A stretch of DNA of 64,000 nucleotides from Anabaena sp. WA102 (GCF_001277295.1 NZ_CP011456.1:5641438-5705437), one strand, 5' to 3'; positions 34,059 to 44,122 are shown, counted from the stretch's first letter. Notes: generated from the sequence alone by a model not told the origin. Numbers and translations are program-made.

Positions 34059-34376
34059 GCGATGCCTTCGGTCAGCTTCGCTATCGCACTCCCACATTCC
34101 CAACATCCCCAAAAGAGCGATTCCTACGGAGCGCTTCGCTATCGCACCTCCTCACAACCCTAACAAGCGATTCCTACGGAGCGCTTCGCTATCGCATCCC
34201 CCACATCCCAAACAGCGATTCCTACGGAGCGCTTCGCTATCGCACTCCCACACCCCAAAAGCGATAGCACCTCCACACCCCCAACCAGCGATCGCACTCT
34301 CCACATCCTCAACAAGCGAACTGCTTGCAGCAGCGCTTCGCTATCGCACTCCCCGCATCCCCAAAAGCAACCTAGC
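34059..34376. repeat. Palindromic cassette array A7 (forward), about six units
   Basis: Last array in forward orientation: one TGCCTTCGGTCAG unit, three TTCCTACGGAGCGCTTCGCT units, HIP1, and one ACTGCTTGCAGCAG unit, with CCCACATCCCCAA and one CCTCACAACCCTAA linker. It fills most of the 496 bp between hicA and the restriction gene. Confidence 0.85.
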
Positions 34377-34512
34377 GATCACTATTGCATAGTATTTTTG
34401 TACTTATCAAGATTTTACACCAACAATCAAATACAATTTCCGTAGATATGACAGTTTAGGGGGTAATTTTGGGTAATACTAAGAAAGCTCAATAAGTTAA
34501 ATATAGCTTTGT

Positions 34513-35310
34513 ATGTCTACTGAATTAACTGCTGAAACTTTAATCCCACTTTCTGTCCAAGAACGGAAAGCACTAATTTTGCATCATGCTTCATTAATTG
34601 ATGTGACTCACATCGCAGATGAAGATTTACACATAGCATATAAATACGGAAAAATTATTTCCTCAATAGCACCAGCTTACTTCCAATATCAAATTGCACA
34701 AGACAAGCAGAATGGATCTGTTTTAGAATTAGATAGACAATCTCAGTTAATTAGTAGTAAAACTGAAAAATTCGCAGATGATTTTATTGAGTGGTTAAAA
34801 CTCGACTTTGAAAAGAAAAATTCAATAATTGAGGATCATCCTAACCCATCCAATCTTTTTGAACTCTGTGGAGCTAAATTGCTAGTTACTAGCAACTCAG
34901 TGACAAGAAGCCTTAGTACAACAATGGGAAGTCTCTGGGAAAAGATATCTAATATTAGTCCTTATATTATTAACCCAGAATTTGAATTTGGAATTAAAAT
35001 TACTGGAATTGATATTCTACTTTTTTCGGAAGAAACAGTTAAGTTTGCACAACTAAAAACTCTAAAAGGAACATTGACTGGTTCCCAAGTACCAAGAGCA
35101 AAAAAAGAATTAAGTATTCATGAAAACTCTTTGTTTATAGCAGCTTTTGATTTAGGTAAATGGACTTTTTCAAATAGAAGTAACATTCCTCGCATTGCTG
35201 GTAAACCATTTTGGAATATGATTTGCATGGATTATGATCTAGTTGAAAATCATATCCGAGATATGTTACAGAAAATTGATCAAGCATTTGCTGAATTAGC
35301 CACAAAATAA
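34513..35310 (+). CDS. Putative type II restriction endonuclease
   Basis: This 265-residue protein is unlike any common housekeeping family. It lies tail-to-tail, 13 bp from a DNA cytosine methyltransferase gene, the usual layout of a type II R-M pair. A candidate PD-(D/E)XK site is visible: D167 in TGIDILLFS followed by Q180-L-K182 in VKFAQLKTL, and E143 in MGSLWEKIS on the preceding helix. TRSLSTTMGSLWEKI resembles the helix of ApaLI-like enzymes, but I cannot confirm the family. It would cut the site its partner methylates. Recognition sequence is unknown. Confidence 0.65.
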   Translation: MSTELTAETLIPLSVQERKALILHHASLIDVTHIADEDLHIAYKYGKIISSIAPAYFQYQIAQDKQNGSVLELDRQSQLISSKTEKFADDFIEWLKLDFEKKNSIIEDHPNPSNLFELCGAKLLVTSNSVTRSLSTTMGSLWEKISNISPYIINPEFEFGIKITGIDILLFSEETVKFAQLKTLKGTLTGSQVPRAKKELSIHENSLFIAAFDLGKWTFSNRSNIPRIAGKPFWNMICMDYDLVENHIRDMLQKIDQAFAELATK

Positions 35311-35323
35311 ATAGTTACCAAAT

Positions 35324-36499
35324 CTATAGAGAAAAAAGTGAAAGTTGTTCAGATATCTCTTTACCTTTTGCTTTCTTTCCTTGAATTAAGTTGAGAAGAT
35401 AACTACCAAGTTCTTTAGCAAGTAATACGGGAACTGCATTACCAATTTGTTTATATTTAGAACTGATAGAACCATAAAAAATCCAATCATCGGGAAAAGT
35501 TTGAATTCTTGCAGATTCACGGACAGTTAAAGAACGTAATTCTACAGGATGACACATATCTGTAGCTTTTTGGTGTGGACTTGTTGTAATTGTTGGAGAA
35601 GGTTTATCCCAAGATAATCTTCTATAAAAACCCACTTTTCCACCTCCCGAATTATAAGCACCTCCCATAGCTTCTTGTTTTAATTCTTCTGGTAAATGCT
35701 TCCAGTTTTGTCCAGCTTCCAATAATCTTAAATATTTTAAGCGACTTTCTGGATAAGCCATAAATTCTTGTTCTGTATCAACTAAATCTGTTATAGCATC
35801 TTCTAAAGTTCGCCATTTAGGTAAAATTTTACCATCTTTACAATATTTGGGAATAGGAAATGTAGCAGCTTCACCATCTCTAGAACCAATAAATACTACA
35901 CGCGCTCTATTCTGTGGAACACCATAATCTGCTGCTTCTAAAAGGTTATAAACGATGTTATAGCCTATTTCCTTCATTTCTGATAATACTACTTTCAAAG
36001 CAGCACCAGCTATTTCATCAACTTCCAAGGGTGGGTAATCTTTTCCTCTTTGGTTAATTGGTCTATGACGAAGTGGAGCAGAAAGCAAACCTTTGACATT
36101 TTCCATTAAGAAAAAACGGGGTTGGACTTCTTTAACAATGCGAACAAAGTCCATGAATAAACTACCGCGAGGGTCCATAACTGAACCTCTTTTCCCTGCG
36201 GTACTAAATGGCTGACAAGGTGGACCACCTGTTACTAAATCTACTTCTCCTGGTTGTAAAGCACGTCCTAAATTTAAAACTATTCCCCCTTCTTCAAGTA
36301 ATTCTTGAGAACTGACGTTTTGTATTTCTCTGGGAATAGCACTTTCTTGCAAAAATGGACGATTAAGAGCAATTGTTTTTGTAGCATCACGGTCTTTTTC
36401 TACTACACTTACTGTATGAAATCCTGCTTGTTCCATACCCAAGTCTAGACCAAAAGCACCTGTAAATAAGGAAATAGAAATAGCTTTACCATCTATCAT
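35324..36499 (-). CDS. DNA (cytosine-5) methyltransferase
   Basis: This enzyme methylates cytosine C5 to protect host DNA from the adjacent restriction enzyme. The motifs are in order: SLFTGAFGLDLG (I), GGPPCQPFSTAGKRG with the catalytic Cys (IV), FLMENVKGL (VI), QNRARVVFIGSR (VIII), the target-recognition stretch, then TVRESARIQTFPDDW (IX) and KQIGNAVPVLLAKELG (X). The frame is open to GTG 36574, but ATG 36499 places MIDGKAISISLF at the usual distance from motif I. It is full length. A partial inverted duplicate lies at 47842-48116. Confidence 0.94.
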   Translation of the reverse strand: MIDGKAISISLFTGAFGLDLGMEQAGFHTVSVVEKDRDATKTIALNRPFLQESAIPREIQNVSSQELLEEGGIVLNLGRALQPGEVDLVTGGPPCQPFSTAGKRGSVMDPRGSLFMDFVRIVKEVQPRFFLMENVKGLLSAPLRHRPINQRGKDYPPLEVDEIAGAALKVVLSEMKEIGYNIVYNLLEAADYGVPQNRARVVFIGSRDGEAATFPIPKYCKDGKILPKWRTLEDAITDLVDTEQEFMAYPESRLKYLRLLEAGQNWKHLPEELKQEAMGGAYNSGGGKVGFYRRLSWDKPSPTITTSPHQKATDMCHPVELRSLTVRESARIQTFPDDWIFYGSISSKYKQIGNAVPVLLAKELGSYLLNLIQGKKAKGKEISEQLSLFSL

Positions 36500-36630
36500 T
36501 CTTGTCGTTCCCCAACAATTACTAAAATCAATAGTTATATAATGAGATGTATAAGGAACTTGCTCATATATCACTAATTAGATCAAGTGTATCACTCTTT
36601 CGTGATAGATAAATTGAATAATTGTAAACA

Positions 36631-37206
36631 TTACCAAATCATCGCCAAATTCAAAACAAACCCCTTTAAAACATCTTCCCCTGAAACCGTAGCAGGAGAA
36701 TCCAAAACCTCAACCTCTTTTCCTGGTCTATAAATCTCCACTTGACGAGATTTACGATTAATTAATATACCCAAACGCACACCATTATCTATATATTCCT
36801 TCATCTTTTCCTGTGTAGTCTTCAAACTATCACTAGGAGAAAGTAACTCAATGACAAAATCAGGACAAATAGGAGGAAACTTTTGTTTTTCTTCATCACT
36901 TAAAGCATCCCATCTTTCCAACTTAATCCAAGAAGCATCAGGAGAACGATCTGCACCATTTGGTAATTTAAAACCAGTAGAAGAATCAAAAGCTATCCCA
37001 GTACCATCAGCATCAGTCCAATTAAATAATTGTTGATTGAGTCTACCATTACGATTTCCCGTTTCTCCCCCCGCAGGTGACATAATTATTAATTCCCCAT
37101 TTGCATTTCTTTCAAATCTCAATTCGCGGTTGTTTTGACATAGCTGAAAAAACTGATCATCAGTCATATCTATCACTGATTTTAAACTCACAGTTAAAGC
37201 ATTCAT
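36631..37206 (-). CDS. Uma2 family putative endonuclease
   Basis: An intact Uma2 protein of about 191 residues: MTDDQFFQLCQNNRELRFER, MSPAGGETGNRNGRLNQQL, RSPDASWIKLERW and CPDFVIELLSPSDSL, ending LAMIW. ATG 37206 (MNALTVSLKSVIDM) is preferred to an ATG five codons upstream. It is the closest relative of the start-less copy at 31363-31934; both share DSLKTTQEKMKEYIDNGVRL, which suggests duplication across the R-M locus. Confidence 0.88.
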   Translation of the reverse strand: MNALTVSLKSVIDMTDDQFFQLCQNNRELRFERNANGELIIMSPAGGETGNRNGRLNQQLFNWTDADGTGIAFDSSTGFKLPNGADRSPDASWIKLERWDALSDEEKQKFPPICPDFVIELLSPSDSLKTTQEKMKEYIDNGVRLGILINRKSRQVEIYRPGKEVEVLDSPATVSGEDVLKGFVLNLAMIW

Positions 37207-37338
37207 AACCACATCCCACAATTACAAAAATTGTTATTTTCCCAAATCATAAACTAATCTCCCTCTTCCTTTGCTCCTTTGCGACTACCCTTCGGGATCT
37301 CTAAGAGAGATTGCGCGAAACAAAATCAAGATATCATA

Positions 37339-37357
37339 GGCAGGTATAAAACCTGCC
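37339..37357 (-). terminator. Hairpin after chlH
   Basis: GGCAGGT and ACCTGCC form a 7 bp stem with a 5 base loop just past the chlH stop, on its exit side. No long U-tract is seen. Confidence 0.55.
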
Positions 37358-37366
37358 CATTTAATC

Positions 37367-40300
37367 CTATTCTATACCCTCAATCCGATTTTCCACCTCC
37401 TGATACAACTCACGTAACCGGTCTAAATTTTCCTCACTAGTCTCCCAATAACCGCGTCCATTCATTTCCAACAAAGTAGAAACAATCTTGCGGAAAGAAT
37501 GAGGATTGAGATTCATGAGACGCTTTTGCATTTCCTCATCTTTGATGAAAGTCTCATTCGTGTCCTCATAAACCCAGTTATCCACAGCGCCAGCAGTCGC
37601 ACTCCAACCAGTCGTATTTACCAACCGCTTAGAAAGTTCCCGCACACCTTCGTAACCGTGAGATAACATCCCCTCATACCATTTGGGATTTAACAACTTA
37701 GTCCGCGCATCTAAACGCACAGTTTCTGATAAACTTCTCACCTGTGCATTCGCAGTAGTTGTATCTGCAATGTAAGATGCAGGTTTCTTGCCATCTGCAC
37801 GCAGACTTGCTACTAACTTAGTAGGATCAGAGTCAAAATAATGGGAAACATCTGTTAAACTGATTTCCGAAGAATCGAGATTCTGGAAAGTTGCATCAGC
37901 AGTTTTCAAAGTAGTTTCAAAAATCTCCCGCGACTCATCCATAACCCCAGGATTATCAGAATTGAAAGAGAAAGATTTCCGTTTCAAATACATTTCCTGT
38001 AACTCAGCTTCACTATCCCAAGTGCTATTCTCCACCGCTAAGTTAATATTAGAAGAATAAGAACCAGAAGCATTAGAGAAAACGCGAGTTGCAGCTTGAC
38101 GCAGATTTATCCCCATGTCCTCCGCTTGTTTCAAAGCGTGCTTGCGGACAAAATTCATTTCCAAAGGTTCATCAGCTTCCGCAGCCATTTTCACACCTTG
38201 GTCAAGCAAATTCATTTGGTTAATGAACAAGTCGCGGAATACACCAGAACAGTTAATTACCACGTCAATTCTAGGACGACCCAACTCTGATAAAGGTATC
38301 AATTCCAACTTATTCACCCGTCCCAAAGCATCGGGTACTGGACGCACACCAATCATCCACATAATTTGGGCGAGGGATTCACCGTAGGTTTTGATGTTAT
38401 CTGTACCCCAGAGGACACAGGCAATGGTTTCTGGCCAGTTTCCTTCATTTTCTGACCTGTTCCGTTCCAACAATCTATCAACGACGATTTTCGCAGATTG
38501 AACTGCGGCGGAAGTGGGGATAGATTGGGGATCTAAAGCGTGAATATTTTTACCAGTGGGTAATACGTCAGGATTACGGATAGGATCACCACCGGGACCA
38601 GGGAGAATATATTCACCAGCTAAACCTTGGAGAAGTCCACCCAGTTCGTTATCTGCACAAACTTGTTTTAAGCAGAATTCCAAATATTCAAACAGGGGTT
38701 TCAACGCAGAGGTATCAACTTTGGTGTAACCTGATTGATGCAGTGATTCTACCCAAGGTTCTTTTCTGCCCATATTGAAGAAATTCAACTTGGAAACCGC
38801 GATAACTCGACCTTCTGCGTCAATTTGTTCTTGAACTAATGCCGTTACAGCCGCACGGGTAGCGAGGGTGATATCTTGTAATAGTTGCACATCTGCCAAA
38901 ATTCCGGCATCGTTGTTTCTGTAGATATCTTCAATGGTGCGTCCCAGACTTCTGGCAATAATTCCCGGTAAACCTTGAATTTCTTCCTCTTGCCGATCTA
39001 AACTAGCAATGTTGACCAAAGTTGCGATCGCTTCTTCAGCACTAGGAGGCTTACCAATCACGTGCAGTCCACAAGGTAACAAGCGTGATTCAATTTCCAT
39101 CAACCTGCGATAAACGCTACCAACAATGTTATCCCGTTCTTCCGAGGACATATCCTTAGAATCGGTTTCTGGTAACTCAATATCCTTGTCTAAGTTGACA
39201 ATGCGGCATTTATCCATGATGGAATTGACAATGGAAACGCCGCGTCCTGTGTCTTTCAAAGTTTGGTAAGAAGCAATTAACTCGCTGAGTTCCTTCAAAC
39301 CCTTGTATAAACCAGCATTTTCCGCAGGTGGTGTCAGGTAAGAAATTGTTTCTGCGTAACTGCGACGTTTGGCAATTGTGGCTTCACTGGGGTTATTAGC
39401 TGCGTAATAATACAGGTTAGGAATTGAGCCAATTAGTTGATCTGGGTAACAATCACCGGACATTCCCATTTGCTTACCGGGCATAAATTCCAACGAGCCA
39501 TGAGTACCAAAGTGTAACACAGCATCAGCGCCCCAAATCCGTTCTAGGTAGGTGTAGTAAGCTGCAAAACCGTGATGAGGACTTGCGGAACGGGAGAATA
39601 ACAACCGCATGGGGTCGCCTTCATAACCAAATGTGGGCTGGACACCAATGAACACATTACCAAATTGTTTCCCATAAATCAACAGATTTTGTCCATCGCT
39701 GTTGAGGTTTCCGGGAGGTGGTCCCCAGTTCTCTTCTAAGCGTTGGGAGTAGGGTGTCAGTGCTTCATATTCTGGCACGGACATTTTGTAAGCAATGTTG
39801 AGTTCAGGACTGTTGTATTGTGCTTGTGCGTCGTGGATGACTTGTTCTAGCAACTCTTGGGGAGTTTCGGGAATGTCCTGCACGTCGTAACCGTTGTTTC
39901 TGAGTCCTTGTAAAACCTCGAAGATAGAACCGAATACGTCTAAATATGCGGCTGTACCCACGTTACCTTTGTCGGGAGGGAAGCTGAAAACAGTGATGGC
40001 AACTTTCTTGTCTAATTTGGGTTTGCGGCGGAGATTTGCCCATTTTAAGGCGCGTTGGGCAACTATTTCTACTCGGTCTTGTAAAGCGATCGCTCTCCCG
40101 GTTGCCCCATCTTTACCTGATAAGATAATCGGCTCAATTGCGCCGTCTAGTTCGGGTATAGCAATCTGTAAAGCCACTTGAATGGGATGTAACCCCAAAT
40201 CGCTATCGAGCCATTCTTCCGTAGTCTGGAAGACCAAAGGCAATGCGACCATGTAAGGACGATTTAACCGTTTTAAGGCTTCAATAGCTTTAGGATGATC

Positions 40301-41353
40301 TTGTCTAGCGGGTCCACCCACCAAAGCGAAACCAGTTAAAGACACCACCGCATCTATTAACTGCATTTTTGTAATTGGTTCATAGAAGTAAGCTTCTATT
40401 GGTTTAGAGAAATCCAAACCACCAGCAAAAACAGGAAGAACTCTTGCCCCTAAAGATTCCAATTCCTGCACAATTGCCACATAATGGGCATCATCGCCGG
40501 TAACGAGGTGAGTCCGTTGTAATACCAAACCTACACAGGGTGCAAGGGGGTCTTTCAGGTTACTAGAAATGTCCTTGCGGGCAGAATACCAGTTCAGATA
40601 TTCTCGCACATCCTCAAACATAGTCGGCGCTAAAGGATGCCAAATTCCCATGTCGGGATAAACAACTGGTGCTTCATACTTAGCAGCAGCAAAGCTTTCT
40701 TTTTCTACGCCTTTCAATACGTATTTATCAGCCAGCATCAGCAAGAAGTTTTCCAGGTTTTCCGCTGAACCACCTAGCCAATACTGAAAACTGAGCATGA
40801 AGTTTCTCGCGTCTTGTGCTTTTTCCATGGGGAGGAATTTCAGCACTTGGGGAAGTGTCCGCAACAACTTCAACATTCCATCTTGGAAACCAGCGCCAGA
40901 TTTTTCTTTGCGCTTCTTCATGAAGTTAGCAATGACGCTCTTGGATTGTCCTAACTGCGCCAAAGAGAAGCTACCCATTTTATTGAGGCGCATAACTTCG
41001 GGCATGGAGGGGAAGACAACCGATACATCTAGGTTATCACGATGGGGTTCAACTGCGGCAACTACTTTCTGTGCTAAGTCTTCTATAAAAATCAGAGAAG
41101 CAATGAATATATTAGCACTGGCTATATCACGTTTCAACTCCTCATAGTTTTCAGTTCCACGCAGTTCTTCAATCAAGTATCCACTGATTTCTATGGCTAC
41201 GCTGGGATGATTAGCGTTAATTTCCCGTACCGCTTGCGATAATGCACTTTGGTATTGGGATTCTAGCACGACATAGACAACCTTGATTAACTTACGTCCC
41301 CGTAAATCGTCAGGTGCAATATGTCGAATCGTGGACTTGACTTGGGTAAACAT
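37367..41353 (-). CDS. chlH: Magnesium chelatase subunit H
   Basis: This 1328-residue porphyrin-binding subunit inserts Mg2+ into protoporphyrin IX with ChlI and ChlD, the first committed step of chlorophyll synthesis. Length and sequence are those of cyanobacterial ChlH: RHIAPDDLRGRKLIKVVYVV at the start, GGPARQDHPKAIEALK, FGTHGSLEFMPGKQMG, and the C-terminal half with GEYILPGPGGDPIRNPDVLP and NPKWYEGMLSHGYEGVREL. It is a single-copy core gene flanked on both sides by accessory DNA. ATG follows AAAGGAGC at a good distance. Confidence 0.97.
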   Translation of the reverse strand: MFTQVKSTIRHIAPDDLRGRKLIKVVYVVLESQYQSALSQAVREINANHPSVAIEISGYLIEELRGTENYEELKRDIASANIFIASLIFIEDLAQKVVAAVEPHRDNLDVSVVFPSMPEVMRLNKMGSFSLAQLGQSKSVIANFMKKRKEKSGAGFQDGMLKLLRTLPQVLKFLPMEKAQDARNFMLSFQYWLGGSAENLENFLLMLADKYVLKGVEKESFAAAKYEAPVVYPDMGIWHPLAPTMFEDVREYLNWYSARKDISSNLKDPLAPCVGLVLQRTHLVTGDDAHYVAIVQELESLGARVLPVFAGGLDFSKPIEAYFYEPITKMQLIDAVVSLTGFALVGGPARQDHPKAIEALKRLNRPYMVALPLVFQTTEEWLDSDLGLHPIQVALQIAIPELDGAIEPIILSGKDGATGRAIALQDRVEIVAQRALKWANLRRKPKLDKKVAITVFSFPPDKGNVGTAAYLDVFGSIFEVLQGLRNNGYDVQDIPETPQELLEQVIHDAQAQYNSPELNIAYKMSVPEYEALTPYSQRLEENWGPPPGNLNSDGQNLLIYGKQFGNVFIGVQPTFGYEGDPMRLLFSRSASPHHGFAAYYTYLERIWGADAVLHFGTHGSLEFMPGKQMGMSGDCYPDQLIGSIPNLYYYAANNPSEATIAKRRSYAETISYLTPPAENAGLYKGLKELSELIASYQTLKDTGRGVSIVNSIMDKCRIVNLDKDIELPETDSKDMSSEERDNIVGSVYRRLMEIESRLLPCGLHVIGKPPSAEEAIATLVNIASLDRQEEEIQGLPGIIARSLGRTIEDIYRNNDAGILADVQLLQDITLATRAAVTALVQEQIDAEGRVIAVSKLNFFNMGRKEPWVESLHQSGYTKVDTSALKPLFEYLEFCLKQVCADNELGGLLQGLAGEYILPGPGGDPIRNPDVLPTGKNIHALDPQSIPTSAAVQSAKIVVDRLLERNRSENEGNWPETIACVLWGTDNIKTYGESLAQIMWMIGVRPVPDALGRVNKLELIPLSELGRPRIDVVINCSGVFRDLFINQMNLLDQGVKMAAEADEPLEMNFVRKHALKQAEDMGINLRQAATRVFSNASGSYSSNINLAVENSTWDSEAELQEMYLKRKSFSFNSDNPGVMDESREIFETTLKTADATFQNLDSSEISLTDVSHYFDSDPTKLVASLRADGKKPASYIADTTTANAQVRSLSETVRLDARTKLLNPKWYEGMLSHGYEGVRELSKRLVNTTGWSATAGAVDNWVYEDTNETFIKDEEMQKRLMNLNPHSFRKIVSTLLEMNGRGYWETSEENLDRLRELYQEVENRIEGIE

Positions 41354-41855
41354 TCAAATAAGCTCCTTTCAAGCGTGTTCTCATGAAGTTCCTCACGGCT
41401 AATATGGCCGTTTGTAACTGCAATTATTTTCGGCAATAAGAGTTTTTTAGCAGAAAACTCGGATTCTGTGGGGGTTTTGTCCTATATCTGACACAAAATG
41501 ATATAGAAAACAACATATTTATTCATGAATCTTAACAAAGAATACAGGTTCTCTCACCTGTTTTTAAATTTTGTTTACATAATTATGCTGTTATGTAACA
41601 AAACGTTAGTGCTGACAGTATTGTGATATTCTGGTTTTGAGTTAAGCGATCGCTTGCTGCTCAATTGTGCAGTTATACTCAACATGGCTGAATCATTTGA
41701 TTCTGTGGTAAGGGTTTAGCAGTGCTAAACCCCTACACATCTGGGTTTTTCGTAATATTACAAAAGTCCATTTCCCATCCGTGTTTAGTATAGCCCCCAG
41801 TTCTGGGAACTCTAATTTTGTTGGACAAAATTGATTTACTGTTAGGAGGAAAATT
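41354..41855. other. chlH upstream region, no gene
   Basis: About 500 bp of AT-rich divergent promoter DNA. It holds a HIP1 octamer (about 41646) and a near-perfect palindrome GTAAGGGTTTAGCA/TGCTAAACCCCTAC (about 41709-41735). No ORF or known riboswitch was recognised. The proximal part should carry the chlH promoter. Confidence 0.5.
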
Positions 41856-42470
41856 ATGCGTACATCAGGTCAAATTATGCTTTTAGAATTTTTAGGAGAC
41901 CTTCTTAAAATTGCTTTTGGGGCAGATTATTATAAATTATTTACGAAACGTGTCAATGAAAATGATGCCAGAAATATTTTTTCAGTAACAGATTTAGCAA
42001 AAAAATATCCTGATTTTAAGGATAAAGTTATTGAAAAGGCTAAGAGCAAGATTAAAAAACAATCTGAAGGTCTTGATCAAAAATATGAAGAATCAATCAC
42101 TAAAAAATATATGACTTTTGATCAAGGATTAAAGCTTGTCAAAGGACTGCTGGATAGTGTTGTTAGCTCCGGATTTGGTAATACAGGTATAACTGAAAAA
42201 ATTCTTAGTACCTTTACATCTGCTGTATGTACTGACGGATTTTTATTGTTCAAAGAATATCATAACAGTCACAAGTCTCAAGAGTTATACGAAATAGAAG
42301 AGAGCAAAGATTCGGACTCATTCAGGTTATTTTATCTTCATTTAGACGTGGAGGCAGAAAAAATTGAGAACTTTTTGTACAACGAGAGCAATACTATTCT
42401 CAAAGCAGAATATAAAGTCATTAAATTTTCAAATCTTCAAGCCCTACTTGAGTGGGCTTCAGATCAGTAG
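41856..42470 (+). CDS. Hypothetical protein, 204 residues
   Basis: I do not recognise this protein. It has a hydrophobic start (GQIMLLEFLGDLLKIAFGAD), a Lys-rich helical centre (DKVIEKAKSKIKKQSEGLDQ) and an acidic C-terminus (ENFLYNESNTILKAEYKVIK). A strong ribosome binding site, AGGAGG at 41846-41851, precedes the ATG, which supports genuine translation. It has no partner on the same strand. A defence or stress role is possible in this location but not indicated by the sequence. Confidence 0.6.
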   Translation: MRTSGQIMLLEFLGDLLKIAFGADYYKLFTKRVNENDARNIFSVTDLAKKYPDFKDKVIEKAKSKIKKQSEGLDQKYEESITKKYMTFDQGLKLVKGLLDSVVSSGFGNTGITEKILSTFTSAVCTDGFLLFKEYHNSHKSQELYEIEESKDSDSFRLFYLHLDVEAEKIENFLYNESNTILKAEYKVIKFSNLQALLEWASDQ

Positions 42471-42550
42471 ATGTTGTGGATTTACTGGCTGGATAATTAC
42501 GAAAATTGCAAAGATTTTGAAAATTGCTATCACCGGCGCAATTTAGGAAT

Positions 42551-42651
42551 AAGTTGGGAGTGCGATAGCGAAGCACTGCTGCAAGCAGTTCGTTTAAGAT
42601 TGGGGTGGTTGTGAGCGATCGCTGTTTGGGGATGTTGTGAGAGCGATTATG
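42551..42651. repeat. Palindromic cassette array B1 (reverse)
   Basis: First array in the opposite orientation: GCGATAGCGAAGCACTGCTG unit, then a linker containing TTTAAGATTGGGGTGGTTGTG, then HIP1 and TGTTTGGGGATGTTG. Confidence 0.75.
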
Positions 42652-42866
42652 ATTTTTTGTCAGAATCAGGATAACCAGGATTAAAGGATTTACAGGATGT
42701 TATTTAATAATTGTTGGTGAAAATTTGGGGATGATTTTGTTTATTCTGATATGGCTAACGCCACGCTACGCTATCAGACAATTACAACATTCACCACCAA
42801 CAAACAAAAGAGCAATTACATCCTGTACATCCTCAAATCCTGGACATCCTGATTCAGACAAAAAAT
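42652..42866. mobile_element. Foldback-type repeat, copy 1
   Basis: About 215 bp with long inverted ends: ATTTTTTGTCAGAATCAGGA at the left, continuing to TACAGGATGT, and ACATCCTGTACATCC to TCAGACAAAAAAT at the right; nearly all of about 49 positions match. The interior contains TATGGCTAACGCCACGCTAC and has no ORF. A near-identical copy is at 46020-46235. Confidence 0.75.
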
Positions 42867-42921
42867 CCGCGTTTATCTGCGTTTATCAGCGTTCACCTCC
42901 TGAATCAAGGATCAAAAATAG

Positions 42922-43083
42922 GCGATCGTTTAAAATTAGGGTTGTGAGCGATCGCACTTTAGGAATAAGTTGGAATTGCGATAGCGAAGCGCTCCGTAGG
43001 AATCGCTTAAAATTAGGGGGTTGTGAGCGATCGCTGTTTGGGGATGTTGGGGTGCGATAGCGAAGCGCTCCGCAGGAATCGCG
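42922..43083. repeat. Palindromic cassette array B2 (reverse)
   Basis: Four units including HIP1, GCTCCGTAGGAATCGC and GCTCCGCAGGAATCGC, with both linker types (TTTAAAATTAGGG and TTTGGGGATGTTGGGG). It ends 25 bp from the vapC gene. Confidence 0.8.
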
Positions 43084-43108
43084 CTTATATATTAACTATA
43101 TATTTCTT

Positions 43109-43528
43109 TCAAGGCAAAATCTCAAAACAATCACAATGCTGAGGTCGAAATAATCTAAAATCTCGCTGATCTAAAGTCAATATTCTTTTAATATCAAAAC
43201 GTTCAGCTATAGCCATAACACTTGCATCTACAAAATCAATCCGACTATCTGCATATTCATCCAAAATTTCCGCAACACGCACCAAATCTTGATCTGTCAA
43301 AGCTACTAAAATAAATCTACTTGCAGATAGTCCTTTTAAGAAAGCTACTAATGTTGCTGAACCTGCATTACGTCCTACTAAATAAGCCACTTCTGCTAAT
43401 ACTGTTTGTGGCAATAAAATTTGTTTTTGTTGTGTGTATACTGGTGTTACACTATTGTGCATTGTGTCCAAACGATTCAACAATGCGACAACAAAGCCAG
43501 TATCAGCTACTGCTGGGGTTCTTTCCAT
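43109..43528 (-). CDS. VapC-type PIN-domain toxin
   Basis: This roughly 139-residue PIN nuclease reads ERTPAVADTGFVVALLNRLD, then TVLAEVAYLVGRNAG and SRIDFVDASVMAIAERFDIK, then ILTLDQRDFRLFRPQHC, which contain the four expected acidic positions. Start ATG 43528 is chosen; ATG 43534 is also possible. Either overlaps the end of the antitoxin gene by about 20 bp, a strong sign of a TA operon. It appears intact. Confidence 0.88.
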   Translation of the reverse strand: MERTPAVADTGFVVALLNRLDTMHNSVTPVYTQQKQILLPQTVLAEVAYLVGRNAGSATLVAFLKGLSASRFILVALTDQDLVRVAEILDEYADSRIDFVDASVMAIAERFDIKRILTLDQRDFRLFRPQHCDCFEILP

Positions 43529-43782
43529 GTCCAACCTGATTTCTCTGTTACTTCATTTTGAAGAATATCTTCGGAATTAATAGCTAAATCAGGTGTGGCT
43601 GCAAATAAGCCAATTAATGGATCAGATACAGCATCATTAACTGTTTCTAGTGATTGGATTTCCAGGTATGATCTGACAGCTTCACTAATAATTGATTCCG
43701 GTGATTGACCACGGTTACTAGCCAGATTGATCAGTTTTTCGAGTAAAGTCTGTTCTGGATTCCAGTTAAATGTAGATTTCAC
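43507..43782 (-). CDS. Ribbon-helix-helix-like antitoxin (VapB-type)
   Basis: This 91-residue protein reads MKSTFNWNPEQTLLEKLINL, then ASNRGQSPESIISEAVRSYL, a likely RHH DNA-binding half, followed by an acidic tail. It overlaps the PIN toxin gene it precedes. A decayed scrap of a duplicate lies at 49301-49430. Confidence 0.82.
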   Translation of the reverse strand: MKSTFNWNPEQTLLEKLINLASNRGQSPESIISEAVRSYLEIQSLETVNDAVSDPLIGLFAATPDLAINSEDILQNEVTEKSGWTWKEPQQ

Positions 43783-43873
43783 AAGATAATTTCTCTCTTA
43801 TTAACCACAAATAATATTATAACAAATAAGTGCAATTTTATTAACTAATTATTTGCTTAGTGTCTTAATGAAG

Positions 43874-43976
43874 AAGCGCGACCTAGGAATCGCCGAAAAT
43901 TAGGGTATTTGTGAGCGATAGCGAAGCGCTGCTGCAAGCAGTTCGTTTAAAATTAGGGGGTTGTGAGCGATCGCCT
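43874..43976. repeat. Palindromic cassette array B3 (reverse)
   Basis: Two units (GCGCGACCTAGGAATCGC and GCTGCTGCAAGCAGTTCG) with TTTGTGAGCGAT and TTAGGGGGTTGTG linkers. The remaining part of the 340 bp gap up to 44122 holds no visible gene. Confidence 0.75.
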
Positions 43977-44122
43977 AGAGTGCGCTACCATTTGTTTAGG
44001 AACGCAAATTTAATAACCTGCAATTCTGATGTAACCTGGAATGGTGCGTTACGCTGTCGCTAACACACCCTACTTTTGCACCTTATTTAATTCACATTCC
44101 TTAGTCATTTTTAGGATCAAAA

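Noticed and set aside
34031..34267. 78-codon ORF with SFLRSASLSH repeats
   Set aside because: It is a translation of palindromic cassettes; similar peptides appear wherever an array occurs.
37367..41353. CobN cobaltochelatase instead of ChlH
   Set aside because: The protein matches the photosynthetic ChlH form in length and in the FGTHGSLEFMPGKQMG and N-terminal RHIAPDDLRGRKLIK segments.
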